From Rhodohalobacter sp. 614A (lineage in GTDB: Bacteria; Bacteroidota; Rhodothermia; Balneolales; Balneolaceae): a stretch of 64,000 nt of DNA. The notes beneath the pieces were generated by a model, which searched no databases, had not been told where the DNA came from, and saw nothing but the letters and a program-made list of their open reading frames with translations. The DNA is taken from assembly GCF_021462415.1 (NCBI RefSeq), contig NZ_JAKEDS010000001.1:468273-532272 (forward strand), written 5' to 3'. This document shows, piece after piece, positions 33,220 to 42,455 of the stretch. A program made the translations under genes and the position numbers. Every line of letters starts with the position of its first letter. Position 1 is the first letter of the stretch.

Positions 33220-36075
33220 TTAATTTCCTCCTTCTCCCTGATCAATCTGCCGCATAAAATTCATCATCCTTGGCAGGATGGATTCTGTTTCGGCAGAAGC
33301 TTCTGTATTTCCCCCAATTGTAAATGGAACATCTATCACAGAACCTTGTTCAGGCCCTCCGGTTCTACCCCCGACCTGTTGGTCGCCTTCCAGAATTCGA
33401 ATAGTATACGTTCCGGTATCATCGGGGGCACTGATGACGGTTACGGTAGCTATGTACGATCCCGGAGAAAGCCGTAAAGGGTACGTTCTGGAGCCGCCTT
33501 CAGGTGTAGTTCCCAGATTTCCCTGCCCGGAGACGGAGAGTCCAAAAATATCATCCGCGGCACTTCCTGAATCATATAAAACAATAATAACGTTGAAATT
33601 GCCGGCACTTTCGCATCCTTCATCAATCAGTCCGTCACCATCGTTATCAATTCCATCACCGCATGTTTCGGTAGCGCCGGTTCCGCCCGCCTGTGTAATT
33701 TCGGGGTCGTCTCGTTCAGCAATCGTATCACCCTGATCGGCAACTTCCTGTTCGTCACAGCCAAATGTTTGAAGTTGATTCTCCATCATAACCAGGCCAT
33801 CTCTGATGTCGTTAAGGGGCGGACCAAGCTGAGATATTTTTTGAAGGATGCTATTGATATCCAGCGAAATTTCTTCCAATGGGCAAATTCCAGCTTCAAG
33901 AATCAGGTCGGTACCTAAACCTGTGGCTTCATCAACAAGAAGTTCGTACTGGGCCAGAGATTCCTTAGCCCCGGCATAAGCCGCCGCGATGATATTATTT
34001 TCACATGGATTTGAATTTTGGTCATTGACCTCTTTCATGAACTTATTGAGGTTAGCCCGAAAACCGGCTGCCATCTGATTGCCGGTTGCCACGAGTTCAT
34101 CGAGCCGTGCAAGGCTGGCTGCAAGTGCTTCCTCATCACAGAGCTCATCACCCGTTTCTGTAAGCTCGTCAATTGCCTCATCGATATTTACACATTTCCC
34201 CGAATCGCTAAGCTCGTATCCTTCTTCGGTATTACAGGCACAACTTCCGGTTTCTTTGTCCAGAATTTCACTGGGTTCGTTACATACCGTTTCTTCTTCT
34301 TCAACAGTAATGGAAGCGCTGGCTTCGAAACCCATATAGGTAACGCTGACCTGAAATTCACCGGCTTCTGTTGCTGTGAAGGAACTGGCAGGAGTCCAGT
34401 TAATACCATCCATTCCGGTAACATTTGCCGATGATTCATCTTCAAAAATTGCTATTGCTGAAAAATCTCTCATCTCTCCTATTTCCAGGGTAACTTCACT
34501 CGGGGAAATAGTAAGGCTGACGGGATTAAACAGATCTTCGATTTCAACTTTATTCAGTATCAAGGAAAGATTATCAAATCCCGGTTGATAAAACCGACTC
34601 TCATCATGGGCTGCTTCCTCTCCACTGCCAGCCTGAATTGTAAAACGTGAGTTTAACTGTCCCCGGGTTAGTACAAAATAATTTCCTTCCTCATCGGTTG
34701 TGGCATAACCTGTTCCTCCCTCTTCAACTTCAAGAACTACCGGCTCATTTGGTGCCGCTTCTCTGCCTGAATCCGTATCGCGAAAAACGGTGCCATTTAC
34801 ATAAACGTAGTTCGTTATTGCGTCAAGGACTCGCTGTATTTCATTACGTTTTTCCGATGAAAAAAGCCACAAACCAACAAAGGCATTCTCACTGTACGAT
34901 AGAAGTGAATCCAACAAGTCCATAAGCTCCATTTCTTCAAGTATCTCTTGATACTGATGGTTTCCTTCGGACTCCCTTAGTTTCCCGTAGTCTTGTTTGG
35001 CTTGCTCAATAAATGTGTTGGGATTAGACTTCGCCTGTGATACCAAAAGTTCTGCCCGGTAGCCGGCGGAAATTTCGCCTCTGAATTGAGAAGGAAGAGC
35101 CTCAAAATAATCATAAACTGTTTGAAAAACGGGGGGTGCGATCCAACCCCTGTTTCTGCCAAGAGTTTGATCATAGACGAAAAAGTCCATTGCAGTACCG
35201 ACAAAATTTTGAAAAACCTGAACATTGGATCCAAGAAGAGAAAACTGGCTGGTAACATCAAAATAGTCGATATTAGAGCGACCATCCTGTCCTTCAAAAT
35301 TGTTTTCGAAAAAAATATTAGCGTTCGCGTAAGAACTAAAACCTCCGCCAAGATTCCCCTGGCGGGCTGTCTCAATTTTTCCTTGGAGCTCAACTAATTT
35401 CCCGGAGATTACTTCCACCGATTTGGCATATTCTTCAAAAATTGTGTTCATAGGAAATGGAAGTTTTCCAGCGGCTTCACCAATGGCCTCGCCAATCATG
35501 CGTAAGCCTCGTGTGGGGTCGCCCCTTGCACCTTCCGGATTGTATTTTTGAAACTGATCAGCAAAGTCAATCACATTTTTAGCATTTCCTACAATAGTAG
35601 CTGCTGTGCCAAAGCCCTTTTTTGCATTTCCAAGCATCTGAAATGCCCCACTCGATTCAAACTCATAAAGCATTTCTTCCATGGTCATTTTTGCGTCCAT
35701 AACGGCTTCATGGGCTTCAATTCCCACAGACGCATACAACAGGTCGATATATTGCTGACATTCACGCCCTGTATCGCCCTGGCCGGTTACACATTCCCTA
35801 AATTGATTGTAACGCTGTTCCGTTTGTTCAATTCGGTTATTCACTTCACCCAGACTGCCCCCAAAATCATTTAGGATCTGTTTAGCTTCCTCCATTGCTT
35901 CTGCCGGGGTTTGTGCATATGAATGGTTTTGAAGAATAAAACCCTCTAATGAAATCTGGATCAGAATAAATATGATGAACAGAACAAGCTTCTGTGTCCG
36001 AAATCTATATTTAAAGAATATCGTCTGGCCACACACCTCTGATTCCCTGGAGTGATCCTTTCTGTATTTCATCAT
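33220..36075 (-). CDS. Large modular exported protein with Ca-binding-like and EGF-like segments
   Basis: 951 residues. A long N-terminal tail and hydrophobic signal (28-54) are followed by a helical region (55-415), then a prealbumin-like beta module (424-482, GYATTDEEGNYFV) and an Ig-like module (517-592, bacterial Big type). Next come a Cys-rich EGF-like segment (598-628), a second helical region with paired Cys (630-770), CGDGIDNDGDGLIDEGC at 805-821 (a calcium-binding D/N-rich turn) and a C-terminal beta domain (826-922). No sorting domain. It starts 2 bp after the stop of the SH3b-barrel gene, so translation is coupled. No family recognised for the whole protein. It may be a surface adhesin or scaffold partnered with that barrel. 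Confidence 0.75.
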   Translation of the reverse strand: MMKYRKDHSRESEVCGQTIFFKYRFRTQKLVLFIIFILIQISLEGFILQNHSYAQTPAEAMEEAKQILNDFGGSLGEVNNRIEQTEQRYNQFRECVTGQGDTGRECQQYIDLLYASVGIEAHEAVMDAKMTMEEMLYEFESSGAFQMLGNAKKGFGTAATIVGNAKNVIDFADQFQKYNPEGARGDPTRGLRMIGEAIGEAAGKLPFPMNTIFEEYAKSVEVISGKLVELQGKIETARQGNLGGGFSSYANANIFFENNFEGQDGRSNIDYFDVTSQFSLLGSNVQVFQNFVGTAMDFFVYDQTLGRNRGWIAPPVFQTVYDYFEALPSQFRGEISAGYRAELLVSQAKSNPNTFIEQAKQDYGKLRESEGNHQYQEILEEMELMDLLDSLLSYSENAFVGLWLFSSEKRNEIQRVLDAITNYVYVNGTVFRDTDSGREAAPNEPVVLEVEEGGTGYATTDEEGNYFVLTRGQLNSRFTIQAGSGEEAAHDESRFYQPGFDNLSLILNKVEIEDLFNPVSLTISPSEVTLEIGEMRDFSAIAIFEDESSANVTGMDGINWTPASSFTATEAGEFQVSVTYMGFEASASITVEEEETVCNEPSEILDKETGSCACNTEEGYELSDSGKCVNIDEAIDELTETGDELCDEEALAASLARLDELVATGNQMAAGFRANLNKFMKEVNDQNSNPCENNIIAAAYAGAKESLAQYELLVDEATGLGTDLILEAGICPLEEISLDINSILQKISQLGPPLNDIRDGLVMMENQLQTFGCDEQEVADQGDTIAERDDPEITQAGGTGATETCGDGIDNDGDGLIDEGCESAGNFNVIIVLYDSGSAADDIFGLSVSGQGNLGTTPEGGSRTYPLRLSPGSYIATVTVISAPDDTGTYTIRILEGDQQVGGRTGGPEQGSVIDVPFTIGGNTEASAETESILPRMMNFMRQIDQGEGGN

Positions 36076-36077
36076 TA

Positions 36078-38177
36078 TTATCTTTTAAACTGTTGCCGAT
36101 TAAACCTGTAACTCACACCCGCAAGTAACCGTAGCCCTTTTCGGCTCTGAATCGGGTTGATGCTGATATCTTCCGAAATGTCCAGGTCTACATTGTAGTA
36201 GCTGGCATCAATCTTCAGATCCAATGCGTCAATCAACGGAACCTGCACACCGGCGCTAAACTGGATGGTGGTTGGCATTCGTGTTTCCAGATCACCTTCT
36301 GTCACCAATCCGGTGCTTGTATCGATATCGATCTGGCTGTTGTACACCAGCGATTTTTGATATCGGAAATGACCGTAAATTGTCGCTTTCTCAATGGCTG
36401 TATTGACCCGCCCGTCAATCCCCGCCCGAAAACTGTTTCCGTTTCTTTCTATTTGAAGATCATCGGGGTTCAGCAAAAGCTGGGCGCCAATCGCCGGACC
36501 GACCTGGAATTGTGAAAATTTGAACCCAAACCGGCTGAACAAATCCACAGTATGCTCTCTGCCGGTTTCTTCCCAATAGCGGCCAAAAAGATTCAAATTG
36601 AAATACGCCTTTTTACCACTGCTGCTTCTGTCTAACCGGAGGTCAACATAGTTTGTGAGTTGTGTTTCTTCCTGTGGATGATAGACATACTGAACAGAAA
36701 AGGCCGTCCGAGCCAATCCTGCGCCGGATGATTTATTCCACTGATTTCGCAGGCGAATTCTATAATTGTCAAAAGCCTCGTTATTCGGGAATTGTTTGGC
36801 GATTAAAATGAGTGATGTTGTACGGACATTTCCAGCCCATTCCAGGTCCAGCCGCCCTCGATTGAAATTATTGCCTTCGGCTTCCGCAGCGTAAGTAAGT
36901 TGCTCGGCTTCAGCCCTGATTCCAAAGCTGCCGTTGCCGGTCAACCACGTTGCCCCTGCACTGGGAATAATGCGCATATAATCCAGGAAACTGATTTCAC
37001 TATCCTGAATTCTTCCCCTGACCCCAATATTTGCCCGCGTTTTCGAGCCGTTGAAATTCAGCCCTGTATTAAACCTGGCTCCTTTAAATTCATTTCCCCC
37101 GGAAACATCATATGTTTTCGAATCTGCCTGAACATCTCCGAAAAATCTTGTTTGTGGATTGAGAGGATGATCAACCCTAGCGCCAAATCCCATATTCTGA
37201 AAATTGTTTCGCTCGAAATTTGCATCACTGAAAGAATTGTAAAGGACTGATCCCTGCAACCGTGTACCCCCGTTTGTTTGATGTTGCACGTTCAGGTTTA
37301 CATCATTTGAAGTGTATGGCGTTTGAATCACATCGTTATTGTGATTCAGATTTACATTCAGCCGGGTTTGTGGGCTGAATATCACACTGCCGTTCATATT
37401 CAGGTTTCTTGAAGTGGTTGATTCCTCCTCCATCGACTCATAAGAAGAAGTGCCTAATCGTAACGAAGCCGTACCTTCATAACCAATTTGATTGCCCCCA
37501 GATTGTGCCAAAACAGGTGATCGCATCGGTGATAATTTCCTGTGGTAATGAGCGGCATACTCATAATAGGTTTCGATTTTTTCTTTTTCATTCAGGTATG
37601 CAGAATGAACAGTTGAAGCCTCTGTCTGTTCACTGGAAGAAAGGCCACCAAAGACTTCATCAAATTCTGTAAACAGCTCGCGGGCCTGATGGTATTGATT
37701 TTGAATACGTTCATACAAATGATCGGTCATCTGCCTGATGCGTGGATCTACAGATAATGCATTTCCTGAGACCGGCTCATTTACTTCTCTCTCAATGATT
37801 TCGCCGTTTTCGCGATGAATCCATCCCTCGCGGCCATTTTTGAGACTAATTCTATACCACTCATTTCTTTGCTCAACAAGGGGAAATTCATCACCTTCCA
37901 GAACTTCCATAAGAAGGGGAGAGGTCACTAAATCCGTCTCCCGAACTTCTGCTGTGACATCTGTAATTTGAACAAACTGTTCGGTATTGGATGCAGCTAC
38001 ATCACCAGCATTCATCTGCTTTGCAATAAGCAGAAACGAAGCTGCATTTTTTTGAACATCAGCCCGAACGGCTTCAATATCAGATAAAATATCTTCGAGC
38101 TCTGCCTGGTTTGCAGCTACAAGAAGAGTTGGAGTCAGCCAACAGTATAAAAAAATGGCAATGACTGTTTTTCTCAT
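36078..38177 (-). CDS. SH3b domain plus outer membrane beta-barrel protein
   Basis: 699 residues. Signal peptide 1-21, a short helix, an SH3b domain at about 70-133 (VRETDLVTSPLLMEVLEGDEF, then WYRISLKNGREGWIH), a helical spacer (146-215), then a Gly/Asn/Thr-rich beta-barrel of about 470 residues (230-699) ending in LRLLAGVSYRFNRQ. SH3b domains usually bind peptidoglycan, so the protein could tie an outer membrane barrel to the wall. The combination is not one I know. It leads directly into the 951-residue gene (2-bp gap) and has the second palindrome 70 bp upstream. Confidence 0.72.
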   Translation of the reverse strand: MRKTVIAIFLYCWLTPTLLVAANQAELEDILSDIEAVRADVQKNAASFLLIAKQMNAGDVAASNTEQFVQITDVTAEVRETDLVTSPLLMEVLEGDEFPLVEQRNEWYRISLKNGREGWIHRENGEIIEREVNEPVSGNALSVDPRIRQMTDHLYERIQNQYHQARELFTEFDEVFGGLSSSEQTEASTVHSAYLNEKEKIETYYEYAAHYHRKLSPMRSPVLAQSGGNQIGYEGTASLRLGTSSYESMEEESTTSRNLNMNGSVIFSPQTRLNVNLNHNNDVIQTPYTSNDVNLNVQHQTNGGTRLQGSVLYNSFSDANFERNNFQNMGFGARVDHPLNPQTRFFGDVQADSKTYDVSGGNEFKGARFNTGLNFNGSKTRANIGVRGRIQDSEISFLDYMRIIPSAGATWLTGNGSFGIRAEAEQLTYAAEAEGNNFNRGRLDLEWAGNVRTTSLILIAKQFPNNEAFDNYRIRLRNQWNKSSGAGLARTAFSVQYVYHPQEETQLTNYVDLRLDRSSSGKKAYFNLNLFGRYWEETGREHTVDLFSRFGFKFSQFQVGPAIGAQLLLNPDDLQIERNGNSFRAGIDGRVNTAIEKATIYGHFRYQKSLVYNSQIDIDTSTGLVTEGDLETRMPTTIQFSAGVQVPLIDALDLKIDASYYNVDLDISEDISINPIQSRKGLRLLAGVSYRFNRQQFKR

Positions 38178-38246
38178 CGAAAGCAGATTTAAAGTTTGTA
38201 CCCAACCTTTTTAATTCTGCTTTAATGAACAGACCCGCCGCTAAAG

Positions 38247-38274
38247 AATAAATACCTAACTGTAGGTATTTATT
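38247..38274. promoter_or_regulatory. Palindrome AATAAATACCTA-CAGT-TAGGTATTTATT (minus strand)
   Basis: 12-bp perfect arms (38247-38258 and 38263-38274). It lies 4 bp past the stop of the PorT-like gene and 69 bp before the start of the SH3b-barrel gene, the same layout as the palindrome at 33197-33214, with the same inner arms ATACCTA/TAGGTAT and a 4-bp centre. Confidence 0.5.
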
Positions 38275-38278
38275 TCTA

Positions 38279-39016
38279 TCAGAAAGCGTAACCGATTGTT
38301 AAGAGGAGTCCGCTTGTTGTGAGTTCAATGCTGTCCAGCAGATCCTCCAGATCTCCAAACTCTTCATTATCACCCAATTCATCTTCGAGTTCTTCAAACA
38401 GTTCAGCTTCACTGTCAAAAATATTTCCCAATCCAATGTCATATCTCAAATCAACCGAAACGGCTCCGAAGTTAGCCCCCAATCCCATGATAAAACCATA
38501 GTTAATGTCATTTAAAAGATCCTTGATCTCAATCCCATCAAAAGAACCTTCATCTGTGCCGACCGTGGCATCAAGCAAATATCCGGCAAAACCACCCGCG
38601 TAGACAAACGGACTTACACTTTCTGACTTGATGGGTATATTTAATTTTAACATGGCAGGAATATCGAGATATGATAGCGTTAATTTTCCTTCCCCATCCT
38701 CAACATCCACATCAAAATCTGTACCTGAAAAATGATCCTTCCCTCCCTTTTGGATGTATAGAGCTTCAAACTGCGCTGAAAGCAGGTCTGAAAATGGTTT
38801 CTCCACAAAAATTCCTGCAGCGAATCCGAATTTTGAGTCCGAGGTTTCTTCAACTGAAAGCCCAAAAAAGGATACACTGGCTATGGAAGAGTACAAGTCC
38901 GTCCCACCTTTTAATCCGATACGGGATTCTCCCTGAGCATGCAAATCCAGAATTCCGGACATCAGAAAGCAAACTGTAGCGAATAAAGTAATGAGACTCT
39001 TTTTCATGGTATTCAT
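38279..39016 (-). CDS. PorT-like outer membrane beta-barrel protein
   Basis: 245 residues with ATG at 39016 (a second ATG at 39007 is equally good). Signal peptide ending LHAQ, then the OMP_b-brl pattern: IGLKGGTDLYSS, GFAAGIFVEKPF, LSAQFEALYIQKGG, YLDIPAMLKLNIP, PFVYAGGFAGYLL and a final TIGYAF. An acidic insert (about 205-228, Glu/Asp-rich) lies in a loop near the C-terminus. Such barrels are common in Bacteroidota and are named after PorT; here it is only a family likeness, not proof of a role in type IX secretion. Second gene of the kinase-to-regulator run. Confidence 0.8.
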   Translation of the reverse strand: MNTMKKSLITLFATVCFLMSGILDLHAQGESRIGLKGGTDLYSSIASVSFFGLSVEETSDSKFGFAAGIFVEKPFSDLLSAQFEALYIQKGGKDHFSGTDFDVDVEDGEGKLTLSYLDIPAMLKLNIPIKSESVSPFVYAGGFAGYLLDATVGTDEGSFDGIEIKDLLNDINYGFIMGLGANFGAVSVDLRYDIGLGNIFDSEAELFEELEDELGDNEEFGDLEDLLDSIELTTSGLLLTIGYAF

Positions 39017-39164
39017 ATTATTTTGAATGGAAATTCTGATCAGATTTAATTCTCTTTATGATTCATTAATCTGTAAATCGGGGTTTTCTTCTCAGGCAGG
39101 TCTTGAACTGTTAACGACATAATATTACTAAAAAGATTTGAGATCCCTTGAGAAAATTTTGTTT

Positions 39165-41102
39165 CTAATCGACCGGGATATTTAAAATTACAGTGGTTCC
39201 ATTTCCGGGGGAAGAATCGATGGTTAAGTCTCCCCCGAAATCATCCACACGGTTTTGAATGGTGGTATATCCCAGCCCCCACTGGACTTTTCCCGGATCG
39301 AATCCAACTCCATTGTCCTCAACCATGATATTCAGCATCTCGTCATGCTGGGTCATCTGAACCACCATCTCCGAAGCCCTGGAATACTTTACAGCGTTTG
39401 AAAGCAACTCCTGTATACTTCTGAAAATGGAAATTTCCACACTATTTTCGAGCCTGTCTTCCAGCCCGGTTCCAATCACCTGAATATCAATTTTCCGGGC
39501 TTCGGAAATTCTGGATGCCATCGATTCCACAGCCGGAACCAAACCTTTCCTGATTAAAACACCGGCACTTTTACTGTGTGCTATTTTTCTCACTTCATCA
39601 TATGTCTCTTCTAAAAGATGGCTTGTTTTTTGATGAAGCTGATGATAATCCTCTTTTTTCCGTCCATCATCCAGACTTTCAATATATAGCTTGAGCGTTG
39701 CGAGCGAACTACCTATGGTGTCGTGCAATTCCTCGGCTATTTTCTCCCGCTCTTTTTCCTGGCCTTCCAGCATCGCATTAATGCCAATCAGTTCTTGTTC
39801 TTTCAGCAACTTCTCCACATGCTGTTTCTCAAGCTTTTCATTTTGCTGGGCGATAATTCGTTTCTTACGAGTGTTTTTTAAAGCCAGAAACCCGATGATC
39901 AGTGTAGCGACAAACAGTCCGGATAAGCCCGTCAGCAACATCCGGTTTTGCTGCTGACTCGACTCTAACTGTGCAATTTCCAGCTCCTGCCGTTCAGATT
40001 CATACTGGGTGCGGAGTTCATCAATAACCCGCTGGCGGTCAGTCGTAAAAATACTGTCGCGGTGGCTAAGTGTAACATCAAAATAGTGAACCGCTGAGTC
40101 AGGCTGACCGGCTACAGAATAGGCTTTCGCAAGATTGCTGGTTACATGCCACCGTTCATCGCCATTGGACAACGGCAATCCTTTTTCCAGGTATTGAATT
40201 GCTTCTTGTGGCCGGTCTAATTCTGTTAATGTTTGCCCCAGATTATTATAGATCGGAACCATATTCGAATAATTTCCGATGGCTTCTTTTGCCGCCAGAG
40301 ATTTTTTATAGTAATCCAATGACGTCTCAAACTCACCTTGTTCAAAATAAATCTGTCCAAAGTTGTTATAGACAATTCCAAGGGCATATTGATCCTGCAG
40401 TTCATCCCCAATGATTTCTGCCTGACGGTTATAATCAAGCGATTCTTCAAAGTTATTCAGCCGGAGATACTGTCCCGCAAGATTGGTAAGGGTGATTATC
40501 TCATATTGCTGAATATTATTTTCCTGGAAAACCGGTAATGCCAGTTCATTATAGCGCACGGCATTCGAGTAATCCCCCATATCCGCAAAAACCCCGGCCA
40601 TATTATTGTGGCTCATGGCAAGGTTCACTTCATCTCCACTATCCTCAAAAAATGATGCACTTTCCAGAAAAACTTCCAGCGCCTCCTGGTGTTTTTTTTG
40701 TCTCAATAAAACTACACCGACCCGATTATTGATGCGTGCCGCCTGATCTGTATCTCCTGCCCGTTCTTTACTGGTTTTGGCATCACGAAAATTGATTAAT
40801 GCTTCATCCAGTTCACCAGATACAAAATGGAGCCTTCCTTTTTGGTCGTAAATATCACCGAGTAAAACTTCATCGTCTGCAAGTTCCACAGACTGGTTTA
40901 CATATTCCAATGCCCTGGGAAGATCAGCAGCCATGGAAAGTTGCGCTAATTGCAGATAGATATGGGCTTTCTCATTTTGATCTACTTCTACCGATACGGC
41001 TTGAAGAAGACTGTCGGCCGCTGATATTTGTGAGTAGACCGGAGGCCGATCAAAGAAAAGAATACAAAGCCACCCGAGTAGTATTGTGGTTAACCACCTC
41101 AA
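39165..41102 (-). CDS. TPR-containing sensor histidine kinase, HisKA_3 (NarX/DesK) type
   Basis: 645 residues from TTG 41102; no in-frame ATG gives a signal peptide. Export signal 1-25, about seven TPR repeats (50-345) expected in the periplasm, one membrane helix (389-408), a coiled linker, then the dimerisation domain with phospho-acceptor His460 (EELHDTIGSSLATLK) and HATPase with SNAVKYS (568-574), DNGVGF (596-601) and GNGTTV (633-638). The type pairs with NarL/LuxR regulators such as the one at 31777-32409. TPRs suggest it senses a protein or peptide partner. First gene of the six-gene minus-strand run. Confidence 0.92.
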   Translation of the reverse strand: MRWLTTILLGWLCILFFDRPPVYSQISAADSLLQAVSVEVDQNEKAHIYLQLAQLSMAADLPRALEYVNQSVELADDEVLLGDIYDQKGRLHFVSGELDEALINFRDAKTSKERAGDTDQAARINNRVGVVLLRQKKHQEALEVFLESASFFEDSGDEVNLAMSHNNMAGVFADMGDYSNAVRYNELALPVFQENNIQQYEIITLTNLAGQYLRLNNFEESLDYNRQAEIIGDELQDQYALGIVYNNFGQIYFEQGEFETSLDYYKKSLAAKEAIGNYSNMVPIYNNLGQTLTELDRPQEAIQYLEKGLPLSNGDERWHVTSNLAKAYSVAGQPDSAVHYFDVTLSHRDSIFTTDRQRVIDELRTQYESERQELEIAQLESSQQQNRMLLTGLSGLFVATLIIGFLALKNTRKKRIIAQQNEKLEKQHVEKLLKEQELIGINAMLEGQEKEREKIAEELHDTIGSSLATLKLYIESLDDGRKKEDYHQLHQKTSHLLEETYDEVRKIAHSKSAGVLIRKGLVPAVESMASRISEARKIDIQVIGTGLEDRLENSVEISIFRSIQELLSNAVKYSRASEMVVQMTQHDEMLNIMVEDNGVGFDPGKVQWGLGYTTIQNRVDDFGGDLTIDSSPGNGTTVILNIPVD

Positions 41103-41207
41103 ACCTATCTATTTTTCATTGATTTATTCATAAATCTAAGAAATAATAGATTTGAAACAAGTACTTGTATTGAGAAGGATTGTCGCGGGCTTCCGAAAAT
41201 TTTGGAA

Positions 41208-42452
41208 TTACTCGTATCTCAACGATTCCACCGGGTCTACTTTTGCAGCTTTGACTGCCGGAAAGATACCGGCGATTAACCCAATCAGTGCCAGCACACC
41301 TACCGTGATGATCACTGCCATTTCAGAGATCTGCGGTTTTCCAAGAAATTCGCCGGCACCTTCGGTCATATCCATTGCAAGAACCGCGAACACAATGGCC
41401 GACGAAATGGCCATCCCCAGGAAACCTCCCAGGAAGGAAATAAAAAGTGATTCGAAAATGAATTGTACAATGATATGAACTTTTCTTGCTCCCACAGCCA
41501 GTTTAATCCCAATCTCCTGCGTGCGCTCTTTTACAACCACAAACATAATATTGGCCACACCTACACCGGCAATCATCAGCGTGAAAAAACCAACCGTAAA
41601 AAGGAAAATCTCAAGGCCCGCCGAAACTTTCTGATTCATCTCTTCAGCTTCAATAAAATCCCACATCGGCATGGCCTGTTCATCTGCGGGATCAAACTTG
41701 TACTTGGCAGAAAATATATTCGTGATGCTCTCCTTGATTTCCTCTTGCTTGCTGGGATCGGTAGGCCGTACCAAAATGGAACCGACATAACGGTCTCCAT
41801 AAATATTTCTGAAGGTTGAGTATGGAATAATCGCTCGGTCGGCATCCGGGCCATTATTCATGGATGTTTGCATTTTGGATTGCATCGTTCCAATCACCGT
41901 AAAAGGTACGTTATTGAGCATCACTTCCTTACCCACTGGGTCTTCTCCCTGGAAAATCCGTTGAGCAATTTCGTTTCCCAGGAAAAGAACGCGGCGGACT
42001 TCATCCACATCTTTCTCATTAATAAATCGTCCCCCGGCGGCGGGATACATTGTGCGCATAATCTCAAAATCCGGATTCACTCCCTCCATGTAGGTGTTGG
42101 TTCGAACGTCACCATATTCAATTGTTGCTCCCCATCGGCCGTACTGCGGACTTGAATACTCAATATCAGGAACGGCTCTTTCAAGCATGGAAACATCTTC
42201 TTCCGAAAACCGGATCGCCCTGCCAATCCCGAGTCCTTCGTAATTCATACTGGTTTGTCCACCATAAATAATAATGACCTGATTTCCTGCGCCCAGCATT
42301 CCTTCTGCCATGCTATTGCCCAGCCCCCTGCCAAAAGCCAGAAGAAGTACCACGGAGAGTGTTCCCCACGCAATAGCAATGATCGTCAGAAAAGACCGGA
42401 GTTTTTGGTTTCCAAGATCCGTAAAAAATTCTCTAAATAGATTTCGCCACAT
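41208..42452 (-). CDS. MacB-like ABC transporter permease
   Basis: 414 residues. FtsX/MacB topology: one helix near 20-40, a large periplasmic MacB_PCD domain (about 50-270), then three helices (about 283-310, 335-365, 378-402). FxxxxxxxxGVANIMFVVVKERTQEIGIKLAVGAR is the coupling segment that meets the ATPase. No nucleotide-binding domain is fused and none is encoded beside it. It lies 3 bp after the second permease gene. With the MFP gene upstream it would make an export or mechanotransmission complex of the MacAB type. Confidence 0.9.
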   Translation of the reverse strand: MWRNLFREFFTDLGNQKLRSFLTIIAIAWGTLSVVLLLAFGRGLGNSMAEGMLGAGNQVIIIYGGQTSMNYEGLGIGRAIRFSEEDVSMLERAVPDIEYSSPQYGRWGATIEYGDVRTNTYMEGVNPDFEIMRTMYPAAGGRFINEKDVDEVRRVLFLGNEIAQRIFQGEDPVGKEVMLNNVPFTVIGTMQSKMQTSMNNGPDADRAIIPYSTFRNIYGDRYVGSILVRPTDPSKQEEIKESITNIFSAKYKFDPADEQAMPMWDFIEAEEMNQKVSAGLEIFLFTVGFFTLMIAGVGVANIMFVVVKERTQEIGIKLAVGARKVHIIVQFIFESLFISFLGGFLGMAISSAIVFAVLAMDMTEGAGEFLGKPQISEMAVIITVGVLALIGLIAGIFPAVKAAKVDPVESLRYE

Positions 42453-42455
42453 TCC

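Noticed and set aside
38279-39016. Calling this barrel PorT of the type IX secretion system
   Set aside because: Only the general barrel pattern is seen; no other Por/Spr gene is near.
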